From positions 310,001 through 374,000 of the forward strand of contig NW_024104552.1 in NCBI RefSeq assembly GCF_003945595.2: a stretch of DNA of 64,000 bases, read 5' to 3'. A program made the translations under genes and the position numbers. Shown here one piece after another: positions 1-12,399 of the stretch; the stretch's first letter is position 1; each line of letters opens with the position of its first letter. The stretch is from Pipra filicauda. Its lineage: Eukaryota; Chordata; Aves; Passeriformes; Pipridae. Below the pieces are notes generated by a model, which did no database searches, was not told the origin of the DNA, and worked only from the letters and a program-made list of their open reading frames with translations.

Positions 1-2347
1 AAGCAATAGTAATGGGTAGTATTTCATCTGAGTTATTTCATACTGAGGGTGCAATCAGGCATCAGGAAATGAGGAGTATGGCCTTTCTGCCATGCATGAA
101 ATGACAGGAAATGCTTCCTTTGGCTTCTCTGTTTTCACCAAATGGCAGTGAGACCAGTGTCAGGTTTTCACTGGTGTTCAGGCAAGACACTTCTTGCTTT
201 GGGTTCTGGCTGGCATGAGCGACAGTGATGTGTTGAGACATGCCTATAAGTCAAGCCTCCTTCATCTAGTGATGATCAAAGATGTGGAAGAACTAGCTAC
301 ACATTTCACTTTGCATCCCAGCTGATTTCAGAGGGCAAGATAGGATTGTAAGTCACCACTTTAGACTGTATCCTCATGGTTTGCCTAAGAAATAGCTGGA
401 GGTAATTAAAGTGTGAAGATAATGCAATCCTGCTGGTAGTGGACTGACTTGCTGCCCAGAAGTTATCATCATTACTGAAGCTGTCCAGCACCCCTTGGTA
501 CCCTTCTCAGAAAGAGAACCAACACTTCTGGTCAGGCATTCCAGCTTTAGCAGTTGATGAGCTGAGAAGGAATGCTAAACTGTATGTCAGTGGTTTGGGT
601 CCCTTTGGAGATCTCCAGATTAAAAATCTCAGAGATCTGGCAGGACATATATAGGTTCAGGTGGATTAGTTTTATCTGTTCAAATACAGTCTGGAAAACT
701 CACAGCAGCCCTTCTAGTGTGGGGGGCCTTTTGAGGTTACAAAATATGGTGTTTCACTGTTGGTGGTTGCTCCATTTTCTGTTGATGACAAAGATGTATC
801 ATCAGCTGCCTAGAGCTTAGTTCTATAGTATGTTTGAAAAGATGTCTATGTACTTCTGAGAAATACTCTACCCATAACTTCCACCTCGTATCAGTGATCA
901 GTCAACAGTCAGGTCTTTATCTCTCACACCTGAAGGAAGACAGCAGCAGTTGAGACTGAACCAGCAGCTCATTCTCTTCACAAAGAGCAGGTCAAACCCT
1001 GATTCCCAAATGGACATCTTACTCATAGACTGGAACAAAAATAGTCAGCAATAGTTTGAGTCACAGTCCCAATGTAAGACAGACTAGGTCAGATCCTCAC
1101 GGGTCTGATTGGAGGGAGTCATCAGAGAGCACTATGAGCTATGACTAGGATGCTGGGTCCCATTCCTATTAATAAAGTAACAGGGCTGTAATATCCAGCT
1201 ATGCAAGTGAAAGCGCTGTGTGAATTCATAGCTCTCAGAGCTCTCACCCATTCTGGTACTGCTGGTGGCTGGAGAGTGTGTGCATCCCACAGCACAACTT
1301 CTGCAGTTGGTTACAGTGAACTTCATCTGCTATATTGGGAGTAAAAATAGAAAACTATGGAAAGAAGCTCAGCCTCTTGATCAGTTTATCAAACCAAGTG
1401 GAAACGTCTGTTTGCTATATAAAAGGTAATGAGAGAAATTTGATATTAAGTCCCTTCACTCAGCCTGCTCAGGTATTCATGTGTGAAATTACCCAGGGGA
1501 AAAAGACGTAAGTCAGCGAAGGAACCCCTATTGGCCTTAACTTTGATGGGCTGTGCAGCATATGCTACAAACTGAATTAATCTGGAAAACAAAGAAGCTC
1601 ATTGCACTGCACAGACCTACCGAGGGGAATAAGATGGTGGAGGGAACTGCCTGTCTGGAGAGCATGGAGGGTGTCAACAGAAATAGGGGACTTCGTGAAT
1701 TCCACCTCATGTGTACATTTTTCCCTTTCTTCATCAATGGGATTCTAAGGAGATCACTTTTCTCTGAGATTTAAAACTTGAGTTAATAGACCTGATTTCT
1801 TTATGCATTTTTGTCAAAATGTGGAGAATTCCCAGATAAGGTAGAGAAAAAGGTGGTTATTCCATTTCATGCTTTATCACTGAACATATGAAACATGACA
1901 ATTATAAATTTTCAGTTAATACTATAAAAAAAATCCTTTTAAAGTCATAAAAAGCACAGTTGGGTTGCCATAGGCTAGGAACTGGGGTTCATATTATCTA
2001 CCAAGAGATTCAGTCTGTGGCTGCTGTTTTGAAATACAAATGGAACTGGAGTGCGGCAGCTCCAATAGTCTGCTCCTGCAACTATTTCCAGTTCAATGGA
2101 CTGAGTTAAAGAGAATTTGGATTTTCATAACCATTGTAATAATGGTCATGATCACTATCATGATGGCTGAGCAAAAAACCAAAATTATCAAATCATTGAG
2201 TTTCTTTGTCTGTGTAGGCTTTTTTTGCAGACTCGCATCTGTCTTGTTTTGTCACTTTGGATATTGTTTTGCCCCAGTGTCGGCAGTAACATGGACGTGG
2301 ACATCTGTGACAGTCATAAATACTTGTCTGCACCTTCCCTTGTCAGG

Positions 2348-2373
2348 AGTCAGTCAGTCAGTCAGTCAGTCAG
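2348..2373. repeat. (AGTC)n microsatellite
   Basis: Six and a half perfect copies of the tetramer AGTC lie in a row inside the SLC35F1 intron. It is a simple repeat with no coding role visible. Confidence 0.95.
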
Positions 2374-3754
2374 CATAGTATTTTCTGGGTGTGATACAGT
2401 GATTCTTCCATGCCCTTTCTTCAGGCTTTCCCTTCTAAATTCATGATCTGTGTACTGAAGAATGACTCGCTCTCTCCAGACCCAGGCAGAAATTTACTGC
2501 CTTTTAAACCATTTTTCTTTCTATTTTTTCTTCTACTGTTACTGTCTAATCACTATTCAAGATAATGAAATCAGATGCACTCTTTGTTCCCCATCAACAA
2601 GTTTCTTTTGCACCCACCTTTCTAAGTGGGTTACTTTAAAGCATAAGAGTCTTAGAGAGGAAAAAGTGTTTTACCCCTAATGATTTAAGGATGTATGACA
2701 GACAGATTTCACATGGAGAGATAAGAAGAAGAAAAAGATAGAAACCAGTAGGGAGTAAATTTTGAAAGTTTTAACAGTTTGTTATGGATTTTTAAGGATC
2801 CTAAGTTTTCAGCTGCCTTTATATTCATCTGCTTTATTTTAGGAATCTTGTGATGCTTGACTTACTCCCAAAATGTGTAATTTTGATTCACTTACAACAA
2901 AAATACTGTATATAAGCTACATTTTGTTTTGTAAACTTCATCCACACTTGTATGTAGCACTGCAGGTATGTCTGGGTTCTTTTCTAATGTCGAAGAATTT
3001 GCACATGGATAACAGAAAGTTAGAGTGATTCCACCATATGTTTTCTGTGGTCAGCTGAACAGTACTGGTTTTCTGGTGGGGTTTTGCAGTAGCGCATTCT
3101 GGAGTGAGGAGCAAGACCTCTATTCCTGCAACTAAGCCATCAGGTGCCGTTAGCTCTTCTACTAAACCTGACTTGGCAAATGCATTCAGCTACTGGGTCC
3201 CTAAGGAACATCTCTTAGATAAACACCAAAAACATCCACTCACCCAGAATCAGTGCTTGTTTTGATAGACTGAGCAAATCTTGTTAGACATGTTATCATG
3301 ATGCGTTTGTCTAGGTTTTGCTTTGTATGTTTGTCTGCAAATTGACAGGCACCTAAAATGTGCCTCTTACATGCTGATAGTTAATGGTGGTTTAGTGTAA
3401 GAAATTTTCACCACAGGTGCTAATAATGTCTAGAAAAGGCATTTTTTTTGCATTTTCCTTAATTTTTAATGTTTGTAAATATCATTATGTGCTCCATATT
3501 GAATACTAGTGGTTGTGAAAGCAGTTATAGACACCCAGATGTCAGAGCAGAGCAGACATTGTGAGAGCTGTAGGGCTGATTTAACTGTTTCATTTGACTA
3601 CTCAGTAAGTTTTGGCAGATGCTTTTCACATTAGTGATGAAATCTGAAATGTTGTAAGTAAGGCACTTTGCAAATGAGATCTTTGCCTTCTCGGCAGAGG
3701 ATGATATCCCGATTTCCCATTTTTATTCTGTAAATTCATCTTTATTCGATAACC

Positions 3755-3905
3755 AAGTGTTATTATCTCTTTTAAATAGGTAAGAAACTGAGAGTCCTCT
3801 AAAGTCATTGTGATTCACAAAAGAAATTCACTGGTTAAAAGTCATACCCAGGACTCAAGAGTGTTAGATCATTGAACTAATGACAAAGTCATCTGGTCTC
3901 TCAAT
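3755..3905 (-). repeat. Degraded MIR/L2-like repeat relic
   Basis: Read on the plus strand, this segment follows the reverse-complement layout of MIR/L2-type 3' ends: TTATTATCTC, then a GTAAGAAACTGAG block, a stretch resembling the 'gaggttaagt..ttgcccaaggtcac' region, then ACCCAGGACTC. The match is recalled and patchy, so family and borders are approximate. Such relics are common in amniote introns. Confidence 0.45.
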
Positions 3906-6654
3906 AAGCTTCATGATAAGCAAGCTTATGTACATATGTACCTATATGTGTAGATGCAAAATCTGTAGTGAAACTATTTAATGATATAGAAACATGAGTT
4001 GGTTTTTATGTTGTTTAGTGTGTGTGACGCTCATTAGCTAATCTGAGCTAAACAGTTTCTGATCATGTTACTCTTTAAATAGCTTACAGTTATCCTGTTT
4101 AGCATGGAAGAAAGAAGGACTTGGAGAGACATACCAATCTGGATATTTTAAAAATATTTTTTCTTAGCGGATATGCATTTCTGTAGAAAGCAAGAGATAA
4201 GTCAGAAAAATGAAGGACAATATTCTCAAGTAGCATTTTAGCCGGAGAGAAGAATTATACACTTCCTGAGAGCCTGCAGTTGTGTAGAGAGTAGCAATGA
4301 GAAGTGATCTTCCCTCACTTCATTTTTTAGGAATAGCTCTTTTGCTGGTTTTGAATGTGTTTCTTTTTTCTGTCTCTTAATAGTGAATCTCAGTGGATGA
4401 GGTTTGCAGGTCAAGATAAAAAAAACCTCCAAAGCCTACATGTAGACAGCAGTACAGTGTGCCTGGAAATCCTATCTTCAATAAAATACAAGTATTTCAG
4501 CTAGAGTCTGAGGAACACAGTACAGTGCGTTCCTTACAACAGATTTTGAATTTGGAAAACTCTGTCTGCATCTTTCCATCACACTAGTGGAGTCACTGCT
4601 GTTTTAATAGGAGGAAAATGCCCATTGATTTCAAAGGATTTTGAATCAGTCTGACAGGGTATTGACAAAAAACAGAGATTTCTCATATACCTGCAGCATA
4701 TGTTCCTATATTAACCTTACTAACTACCCTTCTACTTCAATGTGGCAGAGAGCTGCTGCAGAAAGCAATTCAACCTGAACCTTGTTTCTAAGGAAGATAA
4801 AGATGTCATAGTGCTGTCAGGATCCAGGTCTTTTTTGGACTAGCTGTGCACAGATACCAAAGACAAATGATTCACAGACCTTTGTTCAGATTTCCCCAAG
4901 CTATGTCCAAACCCTTTCTCCCAGGCTGGAGATCTGCCATGAGGGAGGACACTGGGATGGCAAAAGACCCCATGGCACGAAGCCCCTGAGAGAGGAATGA
5001 GAGGGATGGTCAGGAGGAGGGGGATATGGTAGAGCTGGAGTGACGAACCAAAGTGAAAGTGAATTGATTTTGTCTGGGCAGCTCCTAGAGCAAGAAAAAG
5101 AGTACATTTAGCTGCTGGAAGCCCCACAGATTCCTCACAACAGGACACAAGGCAATCACAAATCTGGCTGGCATTCTGGCTATGCAGTAGAGCAAGCCAA
5201 CTGGCTGTCTGGGGTGAGAAATTCAAGCATAAGGTGGGAATGAGGGATAGTGGGAAACTAGGGATGGGAAATTGAATGTATTTGGCTCCTGAGTTTTGCT
5301 TGAGCTTAGCCAACCTCACTGTTGCCAAGTGATACTCAAGTTTAAATGCAAGGTGAAAGGGGGGAAGAAAGTGCAGACAGCAAAACTGAACTGTAAATGG
5401 AGGGGAGAAATGAACTGGAAGTTGCTTTGAAATTATGGACTTGGGTTTGATTGCCACCTGGGGGAGATCTAAGCCTAAACAGTTCTATCAGACCTGTGTC
5501 AGATGGAAGGAATCCTTCAGCAGATGCAGGGTGAGGCTCAACGCTGTCTTTGTGACTGGTGGGACAGCTGGATGGCTTCATCAAATTGTACTGCCAGAGA
5601 ATACATGAGGACCTGGTGACATACCTGCAAAAAAACAATTAATAGCTGATGAGAAGGAGAACTGTTTCTACCCTCTAATCCTTCTTACATGTTTTAAGCT
5701 TTCCCCATTTTGTTGCTTTCCCTCTGAAACATGCATACTGGATGTGGGAAACGTGGGTTACATGTCCAAAGCTTTCAAAGATACTGAGGATTCTGTAAAA
5801 AGACCAAATGCTTCCTCAGACAGGAAGTTGGATGGAGGTTTTGTAGGTTTATGAAATAGTAACAAATTAACATCACTACAAAGCCAGCTTAAGTAAAATT
5901 TGTTTTCTCCACAATGATGATTTCTTTAAGTATAAAAAATGGAATTGCTCAAAAACTTCCAAGATAATATAGTTCAGTCTGTTCATTTTGTGCCATGGTA
6001 AAGGGATCCAGAGGAAACAAATGGAGCATCCATCAAGACAGAGTCAGTCATGACTGAAAAACAGATTTGCAGACACCTTCCTGTAAACTAGTCAAGTACC
6101 TCATGAAGAAGCTAGTAACAGGTTGCAGCTAGTTCATAGTGCTCAAGTACAGATTCCTAAAAGTTGCAGAATACAGGCACTTCTGAAAGTCTCACTGAAT
6201 ACAAATCAGTTATATCCCCAACAAGCTGTCTATGCAATTTGTCGTTCATGGTTTCTCCCACACAGCATGCATGAAGAAATAACTTGTAGTCTAGAATCAG
6301 GAGACAAGTCATATGGGCTTAAGGCCATTTTTGTGCCCCTTGTAGCAAGAACACAGTATCTGAAGCTAATATCCAAGGGTCTTTGATTTTGAAACCCTGC
6401 TTTTGCCTTTAGTTTTATCTGAAAGGACTAACAGATTGCCAAAAAGGTTCTTTGTGTTGTATTTTTAGTCCAGACACGAGTCTGCATATGTCTGAAAATT
6501 CAGTCTGACCTCTGATCTAGTGAAGCTGTGCCAGAATACGTGTACTTGAGCTTTCAGTTAACTGCCCTCCATATGTGCTTTCAAACCTCATGGTGTCAAC
6601 CCAGAGCATGTTTCACAGCAGAAGTTCATCCTGTCCAAACTCACATTACATTTT

Positions 6655-6689
6655 CTATGTACTATGTACTATGTACTATGTACTATGTA
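6655..6689. repeat. (CTATGTA)5 heptamer tandem repeat
   Basis: Five perfect copies of the 7-mer CTATGTA, followed by a partial variant copy up to about 6696. It lies in the SLC35F1 intron about 590 bp upstream of the terminal exon. Because every copy is identical, the array is probably young and may vary in length between individuals. Confidence 0.95.
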
Positions 6690-6924
6690 CATGTACTTTC
6701 TATTCACAAGCAAGAGAAGCTGCAGGCAGGCTTTTAAAGTGCCTTTACTAAAATATATTTTAAGTGTATATATGTTGTAAATGCTTATTGAAATGTTTAT
6801 TTGATGATATTTTTATATTACCAACAGCATGTTATACTTCATAGACATATGGTTTAGCTGTAATTAACATCAGATTTGTCCACTACCTGTCAGACATTTT
6901 TAGATGACGGTACCTCAACACTGG

Positions 6925-7025
6925 AGCTACAGAAACTTGGACTAAGAGAAGTAATTAGCTTGTTTAAAACCACGACAAAATCAGTTTTGGATCTGTGACC
7001 ACAACCCAGCTTTCCCAAGTCCCAC
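6925..7025 (-). repeat. Degraded MIR/L2-like repeat relic near the terminal exon
   Basis: The order of blocks (CTACAGAAACTTGGACTAAGAG, then AGTAATTAGCTTG, then CTGTGACCACAACCCAGCTTT, then AAGTCCCA) follows the reverse complement of MIR/L2-type consensus. The copy is highly diverged, so only the general class is offered. Confidence 0.35.
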
Positions 7026-7276
7026 CTGGGACTTAATATGTCTGGCTCACGGGAAGGCACCGATTAGCTCTTGGTTATGGAGGACAGGGGAATTGATGGG
7101 AGTAAATCAACTTTCAAAGAGTCATTCCCATAAAAAGTCAACATCAAAGTGATAGGGAGTTTGTTGTGTGCAGTGCATGCCAAAACAAGGATCTGTACCT
7201 ACCCCTATCTGTGCGTCTTGATGAACACAGGGTGACTGGTGCTGTGTCTAATGACTGTACTCTTATTTCTGCTTAG

Positions 7277-7501
7277 TTTTCAGGACTTTACTTGTTGTCA
7301 TTCTTCACTATCCTTGTTGGGCTGATGCTCTACTCCTCCACGTCCACCTACGTAGCCCAGGATCCTCGGGTGTACAAGCAGTTTCGAAACCCTTCAGGAC
7401 CTGTTGTAGACCTGCCAGCCACTGGCCAGCTGGAGCCTTCGGTGACATACACTAGCCTGGGGCAGGAGACAGAAGAGGAGCCTCACGTTAGAGTTGCTTA
7501 A
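7277..7501 (+). CDS. SLC35F1: SLC35F1 terminal coding exon (C-terminal 74 residues)
   Basis: This is the C-terminal end of solute carrier family 35 member F1, a multi-pass orphan transporter of the drug/metabolite-transporter superfamily, known mainly from neurons. The exon follows a pyrimidine tract ending TTAG and opens in frame with FSGLYLLSFF. Residues 3-22 form the last hydrophobic membrane helix. A hydrophilic cytosolic tail follows, with STYVAQDPRVYKQF, PSVTYTSLGQETEEE and the end HVRVA before TAA at 7499-7501. These strings are my basis for calling F1 rather than F2, recalled rather than searched. A second AG at 7282-7283 could serve as an alternative acceptor, but 7277 keeps the conserved FSGLY in phase 0. 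The stop is followed by a long non-coding stretch. CEP85L lies downstream in convergent orientation, as in human, which supports the call. All upstream exons lie outside the window. Confidence 0.88.
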   Translation, partial: FSGLYLLSFFTILVGLMLYSSTSTYVAQDPRVYKQFRNPSGPVVDLPATGQLEPSVTYTSLGQETEEEPHVRVA

Positions 7502-8909
7502 ACCCAGGGCTGTTGATCACCTACTGACAGTGGAGCTCGTATATCCATTATCTCTGTATTGTACATAGAGAAAGGTATTTACCAGGTGCAGTTACACTGG
7601 TGAGCTGCAAGGTAGCAAATAATGAAAGCTCATAAAAACACAAATTAATTGTTACAGGGTGTTCATTGCAAGGAGATGCCATCCCTCGTTTATGATATGA
7701 GCAGCATGTTTGCAATACAAACTGCTGTGTATGAATCAGTTAATGTCAACCTACCTGTGAAAGATATTCAATATATAAGATTAAATTACAAAAAGAAATT
7801 CATAGAAGGGTGTTTCTGCACCCACTGAGTGATATTATGCCTAAGCCACACCGGTTGTGGAAAAAAACGCCTTTTTACAGCAAATACACTTTGTGCGGTC
7901 ACTGTTAATTTCTCTCTAAGATTTGTTTGTTTGCACAAAACAGATGGCTTAGTCATGATAGCAGCAGCCTGACACATTTTTGCTAGCACCTTGGATTTGG
8001 TGAGGAAAATACAATGAGTTCATCTGTGCTATCTGTCTAGTTGCCCTTTCTAGGTAATCTGTTCCATGAATCCGGAGAAGGGACAACTTAAAATATCCGT
8101 CTCTATTCTAGGAATAGGTATAAGGCGAGCATTTTAGCCTTTCTATATTTGCAGAAGTGAAGTACTCAAGCATTGACCTCTCTATGATCCATGGCAGATT
8201 TCCTAGTGGTTGAGGTTCTGCATCAGGTTAGTTAGAAACTAACAGGGAGTTAGTTTCTCTGCAGTCGTGACTTAACAAAGATTTCTTACTTTTTAAATTT
8301 TAATCTGTAAAAAGAAAAACACATTTTCTAGTTTCCTATGTATTGTACCTCTCCATGGTAAGATGACATATCGTGTGGATCAGGGCACTTATTTTAGATA
8401 CTCAGTGCATTGAGGGCGCCTTCTGCTGTTCCAGTTTGCTTAGTCTCCTGTGGTTCATTATTCTAATGACAGCTATTTAGAAATGTGTCAGTTTTTTACC
8501 AAAACCCATAAATTGTAAAAATCAGGAAGATTAAGCGAGAAATTCATGAGCAGAAAAACTGGACCATCTGCTGGTGTTGCTGCAGTAGTGCCAAGGCATT
8601 AATACCAGCAGGGTGCAGCCACCTATTTTTATTAACTATGAGATGAGCAGAAGAATTCAGCAGTTTTCTTACATTCCTGGGGACATATGAAAACAGTAAG
8701 GGTGTGCTCCATGCTTCTGTACACAACTGTACTTCTGCCTCAGGAGCCTTATCAGAACTGGGGAAATCTTAATCATCACCATCAAAAATCCATCTTTGCC
8801 TGTATGTTTGCTATTCTGAGAGCCAAATAAAAGGGAATCATTATTTCAATATCCTTAATCTATTTTTAATTTAAAATTAAGGAAGAAGAGATGATCTTAT
8901 GTCTAACAG

Positions 8910-9100
8910 ATAGGTGAGGCATCTAGGAGATCTTGGGTTTATTCACAGATCTGCCACATCTTTACATGATCCTTGGGCATGACTTACCTTCTGTGTGGCT
9001 GAGTTTCCCAATCTGTATATACGGGAATAATGATATTTTACCTACCTCACAGGGGTGCTATGGGACCAAGTTATTTTAAAATGCTTCAGGATCTTCAGGA
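8910..9100 (+). repeat. MIR (CORE-SINE) relic
   Basis: The block order matches MIR in sense orientation: 'cttgggttt..tcacagatctgccac', 'ccttgggcatgacttacctt', 'tgtggctgagtttcccaatctgta', 'gggaataatgatattttacctacctcacaggg'. These correspond to the well-known MIR landmarks (CTCTGCCAC, CTTGGGCAAGT, CTCAGTTTCC, ACCTACCTCA). It sits within the probable SLC35F1 3'UTR. Confidence 0.75.
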
Positions 9101-9126
9101 GGAAGGAGTTTAAGAAGAACATAATA

Positions 9127-9180
9127 GTGCTGTAAACGCATGTATACATTCATTGTATTTGAGAATGGAGTTTACAGCAC
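9127..9180 (+). other. Stem-loop with 11-bp perfect arms
   Basis: GTGCTGTAAAC at 9127-9137 and its exact reverse complement GTTTACAGCAC at 9170-9180 flank a 32-nt loop. It lies within the probable SLC35F1 3'UTR just after the MIR relic. It could fold in the mRNA; function unknown. Confidence 0.6.
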
Positions 9181-11332
9181 AGTTGATGAATATTTTGCTT
9201 GTGGGCATAGAAGGTGAATTTGATTTGAATGTTATTCTGCTGGAAAAGACTGTCTCAAGTGAAAATGTAGGCCTTCATATTTGAAAAATGCAGCTTACCT
9301 ATTTCTATTTAAAAAAAGAAGAAAAAAATCAATCTGTACTCTGGAGATTAGAAAGGTCACACAGTTCAACCAAGCAGGATGAATTTCTGCTGAGGTAACA
9401 TTCATCTTTTATAGACCTGTTCTGCTTTAATATAGAAGGAACTTCCCTGAAGCAGACTGGGAGAAGTGTATATATGCATAATATACATGAAGTGGCAAAT
9501 GGCAAAATGCTGTTGAACAGCAGAAGTATGTTGTATCTTACTCTTGCTGTGGAGAAGAAGAAGTGATTTCTTTCCCGCTGTGTTTAGGCTGTCTGCCATG
9601 ATCCTGATGCACCTGAGGGAAGGTTCTGCAGTATTGCCAAATCACGCCCAAAGCCATCTCAAAAGCTTTGGTTAAGATGGCTTGGTACTAAACTAACAAA
9701 TGTATGATTTTTTTTTTCCCTGCCTTCTGTTTATTTAATCTTTTTAGCGCTCATGTTTCCAAACTTTTTTTCTTAAACCATTGAGGATTAGAACAAAAAA
9801 ATACCCAAACAACAAAACAGAACCAGATCCCCACAGGAAAACAGAGTCCATATCCTGGGGATATTGAGGAAAGTCTAAATTTAAAAAAAAAAAAAAATCA
9901 CACAGGAGAGATTACATGATACTTCAGGGTAAGATCTTTGGGTCAAGCCCTGTGAGAGCTTCGACTTGAGGTGGATTTCATACATTGCCCAGGAGCAGGG
10001 GCTCTGATTACAACCACCACAGCTCCCTCAGGTACCTGGTGGGCACCTGTCATCTCAGTCTTTTTTGCTACCTTTTGTACCAATTAAATACCTTTCTCTG
10101 AACGTTAGTCCCTGTGTTGGTCTGAGAACCTTGAGGATTGTGTGTATGTGTGTTTCATGTTTACAGTTCCTTCCTTTTGCATAACTATTTTGATTAATTT
10201 TGGTATTAGTATTTATTTTTAAGCCAAATGTTTGTAGTCCTTCAGCTTCCCCCTCCTCATTTTTTTTACACTAACTTGTAGATGTTTGTTAGAGTCTTTT
10301 CTGAAACAGCTGGGCAGGAGGCATCTCCCAGCCGAGTCACTGGGCTGGGAGTTTTTCTTTACAAGGGTTTGCAATCCCCGGGTGGCTGAGACGTGTCACC
10401 TGAAGCGATTTTAGTAGGCTCTTTTAAAAGGCTCTGTTGTACTGGAATAAGTCAAGAATGTCTCAGTGTGACTCTGTGACCAGCCACCATCCCCTGTGCT
10501 ACTTGCTCAGGAGTTTGATGTGCAAAGCGGAGCTGCCTGTGTTTCCTGATAAACAAGGTGGATACTCAGATTAGCACTGGTATGTTAGTGCTGGATGGAC
10601 CTCAAAGGAAAACAGTAGTATAGCTTTACAAGTAACTATGTTGACTGAAAAACTGGGGTCTTGTGAAGGAAAACGTTACTTCTACCTGCTTGTTCTCTGC
10701 AGTGGGAGACCTCAGTACACACCAGCAAAGGCTCAGCTATCTAACCGGCAGCTACTCTCCGTGTTGCGTAGGACGTCTCTAGCTCTGTGTAGCTCCTTGC
10801 CTGAACAAACTGAACCTCTGTTATAGTGCTGGCTCTGGGCAGCCCTTAGTAAGACTGATGTAATTTTCTGCTACTGGATGAAAACCTTCACTGGGAAACA
10901 GACCTTGTCTTTGTTCCAGCTATAAAGTTTCAAAACACACAACAATAGACCAAGCAATTGAAAATTTTGCACCACTGTGTCATAAGAAGAAGTTTCAATG
11001 TATAGTGTAGAGATTGCTAACTTGTGCTATTAACATTTTGACAAACGTGTAGTATCATTTTCTTTCCTTTTTTTTAAACCATTTAGTATTCCTGAGCTAG
11101 CTACAAATAAAAATTTTACCCCATGGGTAGGATTTTATTGTTAAATGCCATAATAAAGCACACTAATCTTGACACTGCAGATGGAAGTATGAACCAAAAC
11201 CAAAACCAGGCAAACAAAATCCCAACCCCAAATCCTGCATTGAAAAGCTGAACAAACCTTTCTCCATTTTGATATTTGCATGCACCTATATGGACTGGCT
11301 GTGGCAATGTAATGCCTGTAATAATGTTTTCA

Positions 11333-11346
11333 AATAAAAAAATAAA
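11333..11346 (+). terminator. SLC35F1: Paired polyadenylation signals of SLC35F1
   Basis: AATAAA occurs at 11333-11338 and again at 11341-11346, followed after about 20 nt by a T/G-rich stretch (11366-11400) of the kind bound by the cleavage-stimulation factor. It is the best-formed signal downstream of the stop codon. Confidence 0.5.
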
Positions 11347-11703
11347 TGCTTTATGAAAGCGCGGTCATTGGTTTCTTGCCTGTTTCTGTTCTGCTGTCTT
11401 TGCCTAAAATGATTTTTCAGAAGAGTATGTCTTGGTTACAGGACATCATTTTTTCACTGTACTGAGGACTTCTTTCCCTTGTGAGGTAGTTATCTGCAAC
11501 TCCTTCCTAGGTGTCTAAGAACAGATGCCACCGGGTGTCCTTAGGTATCTTGCCTGGCCCAGTAGTGCTGCTCCAGAAGGGTAAGGGGACTCCTGCACAT
11601 GGTCTGTCTTAACTTGCTATTCACCTGTGGCTAGCTCAGGTATTCTGATAGTCATTGCCCTCATTTGAGCACAAAAGCACTTTCTCCACTGCCTTCCAGA
11701 AAT

Positions 11704-11760
11704 TATTAATCAGTCTAGAATTAATCTGGGGATATTAATCAGTCTGGAATTAATCTGGCA
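11704..11760. repeat. 29-bp tandem duplication
   Basis: TATTAATCAGTCTAGAATTA at 11704 recurs from 11733 as TATTAATCAGTCTGGAATTA, with a period of 29 bp and few differences over the unit. It is a simple two-copy local duplication. Confidence 0.9.
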
Positions 11761-12399
11761 CATGTTGAAGGACTTCTCTGGCAGAGGTTACTGAGTGCCT
11801 GCAGCTGCCTTTCCCAGATCTCCCTCCCGACTACTCTGCCCTGCCCTGCAGTACTGTTCCCAGTGGAGTCCTGAAAAGGAAAAAGAAAAGATGGATACAA
11901 ATATTAGGCATTGGGGAAAAGGAGTGTCGGGAGGAGCAGAATTAGGAAAAGAAAGAAAATGAGGCTTTGCCTCCTTTAAAGTCCACAAGGAAAGGAAAGG
12001 AAGATCCTAGGTGTGTGAGAGCAAGGGATTTTGTGAACATATATTCATTCACCTCTAAGAATATTTGCCAGCATATGCATCTCTCCATCCCTCTGTGCCT
12101 TATGTCTCCTTGGGAAACTTGGCATCAGTATTTCTCACATACTTCTTTGCTGGGAGTAAAAAAGGGAATGGAGAGCGGTGAGCTCATTTCCAACCTCTCC
12201 CGGCAGAGTAACTGCATAGAGCCCCAAACATTACAAAGCCAGCAGTGCTGCACCCATATGCTGGTTGATATCTGATTTTCCAGTGTGAATGTCTCCTAAG
12301 TTATGGAGAGCTCCAGAAACTGAGTTAGTGTGCATGGCTTTATCATGCTAACAGTTGATTTGCATTTTCTTCCAAATCTGCTCAAGACTCTCTCTGGCA

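Larger units (their letters stand above)
1..7276 (+). other. SLC35F1: Last intron of SLC35F1 (3' part; donor outside window)
   Basis: This stretch precedes the terminal SLC35F1 exon and ends in a good acceptor: a pyrimidine-rich run, then TTAG at 7273-7276. I found no other exon with SLC35F1-like coding content in it. It is AT-rich and contains two short tandem repeats, two degraded MIR/L2-like relics and one long antisense open frame (4840-5457) that I do not accept as a gene. The intron assignment is inferred from the exon that follows. Confidence 0.75.
7502..11365 (+). other. SLC35F1: Probable SLC35F1 3'UTR
   Basis: About 3.9 kb of AT-rich sequence follows the SLC35F1 stop with no further exon visible, and ends at paired AATAAA signals (11333-11346) with a T/G-rich stretch just downstream. 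Earlier AATAAA-type signals occur at 8826 and 11105, so shorter isoforms are possible. It contains a MIR relic (about 8910-9100) and a perfect-arm stem-loop (9127-9180). The extent is inferred from signals, not from transcript data. Confidence 0.55.
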
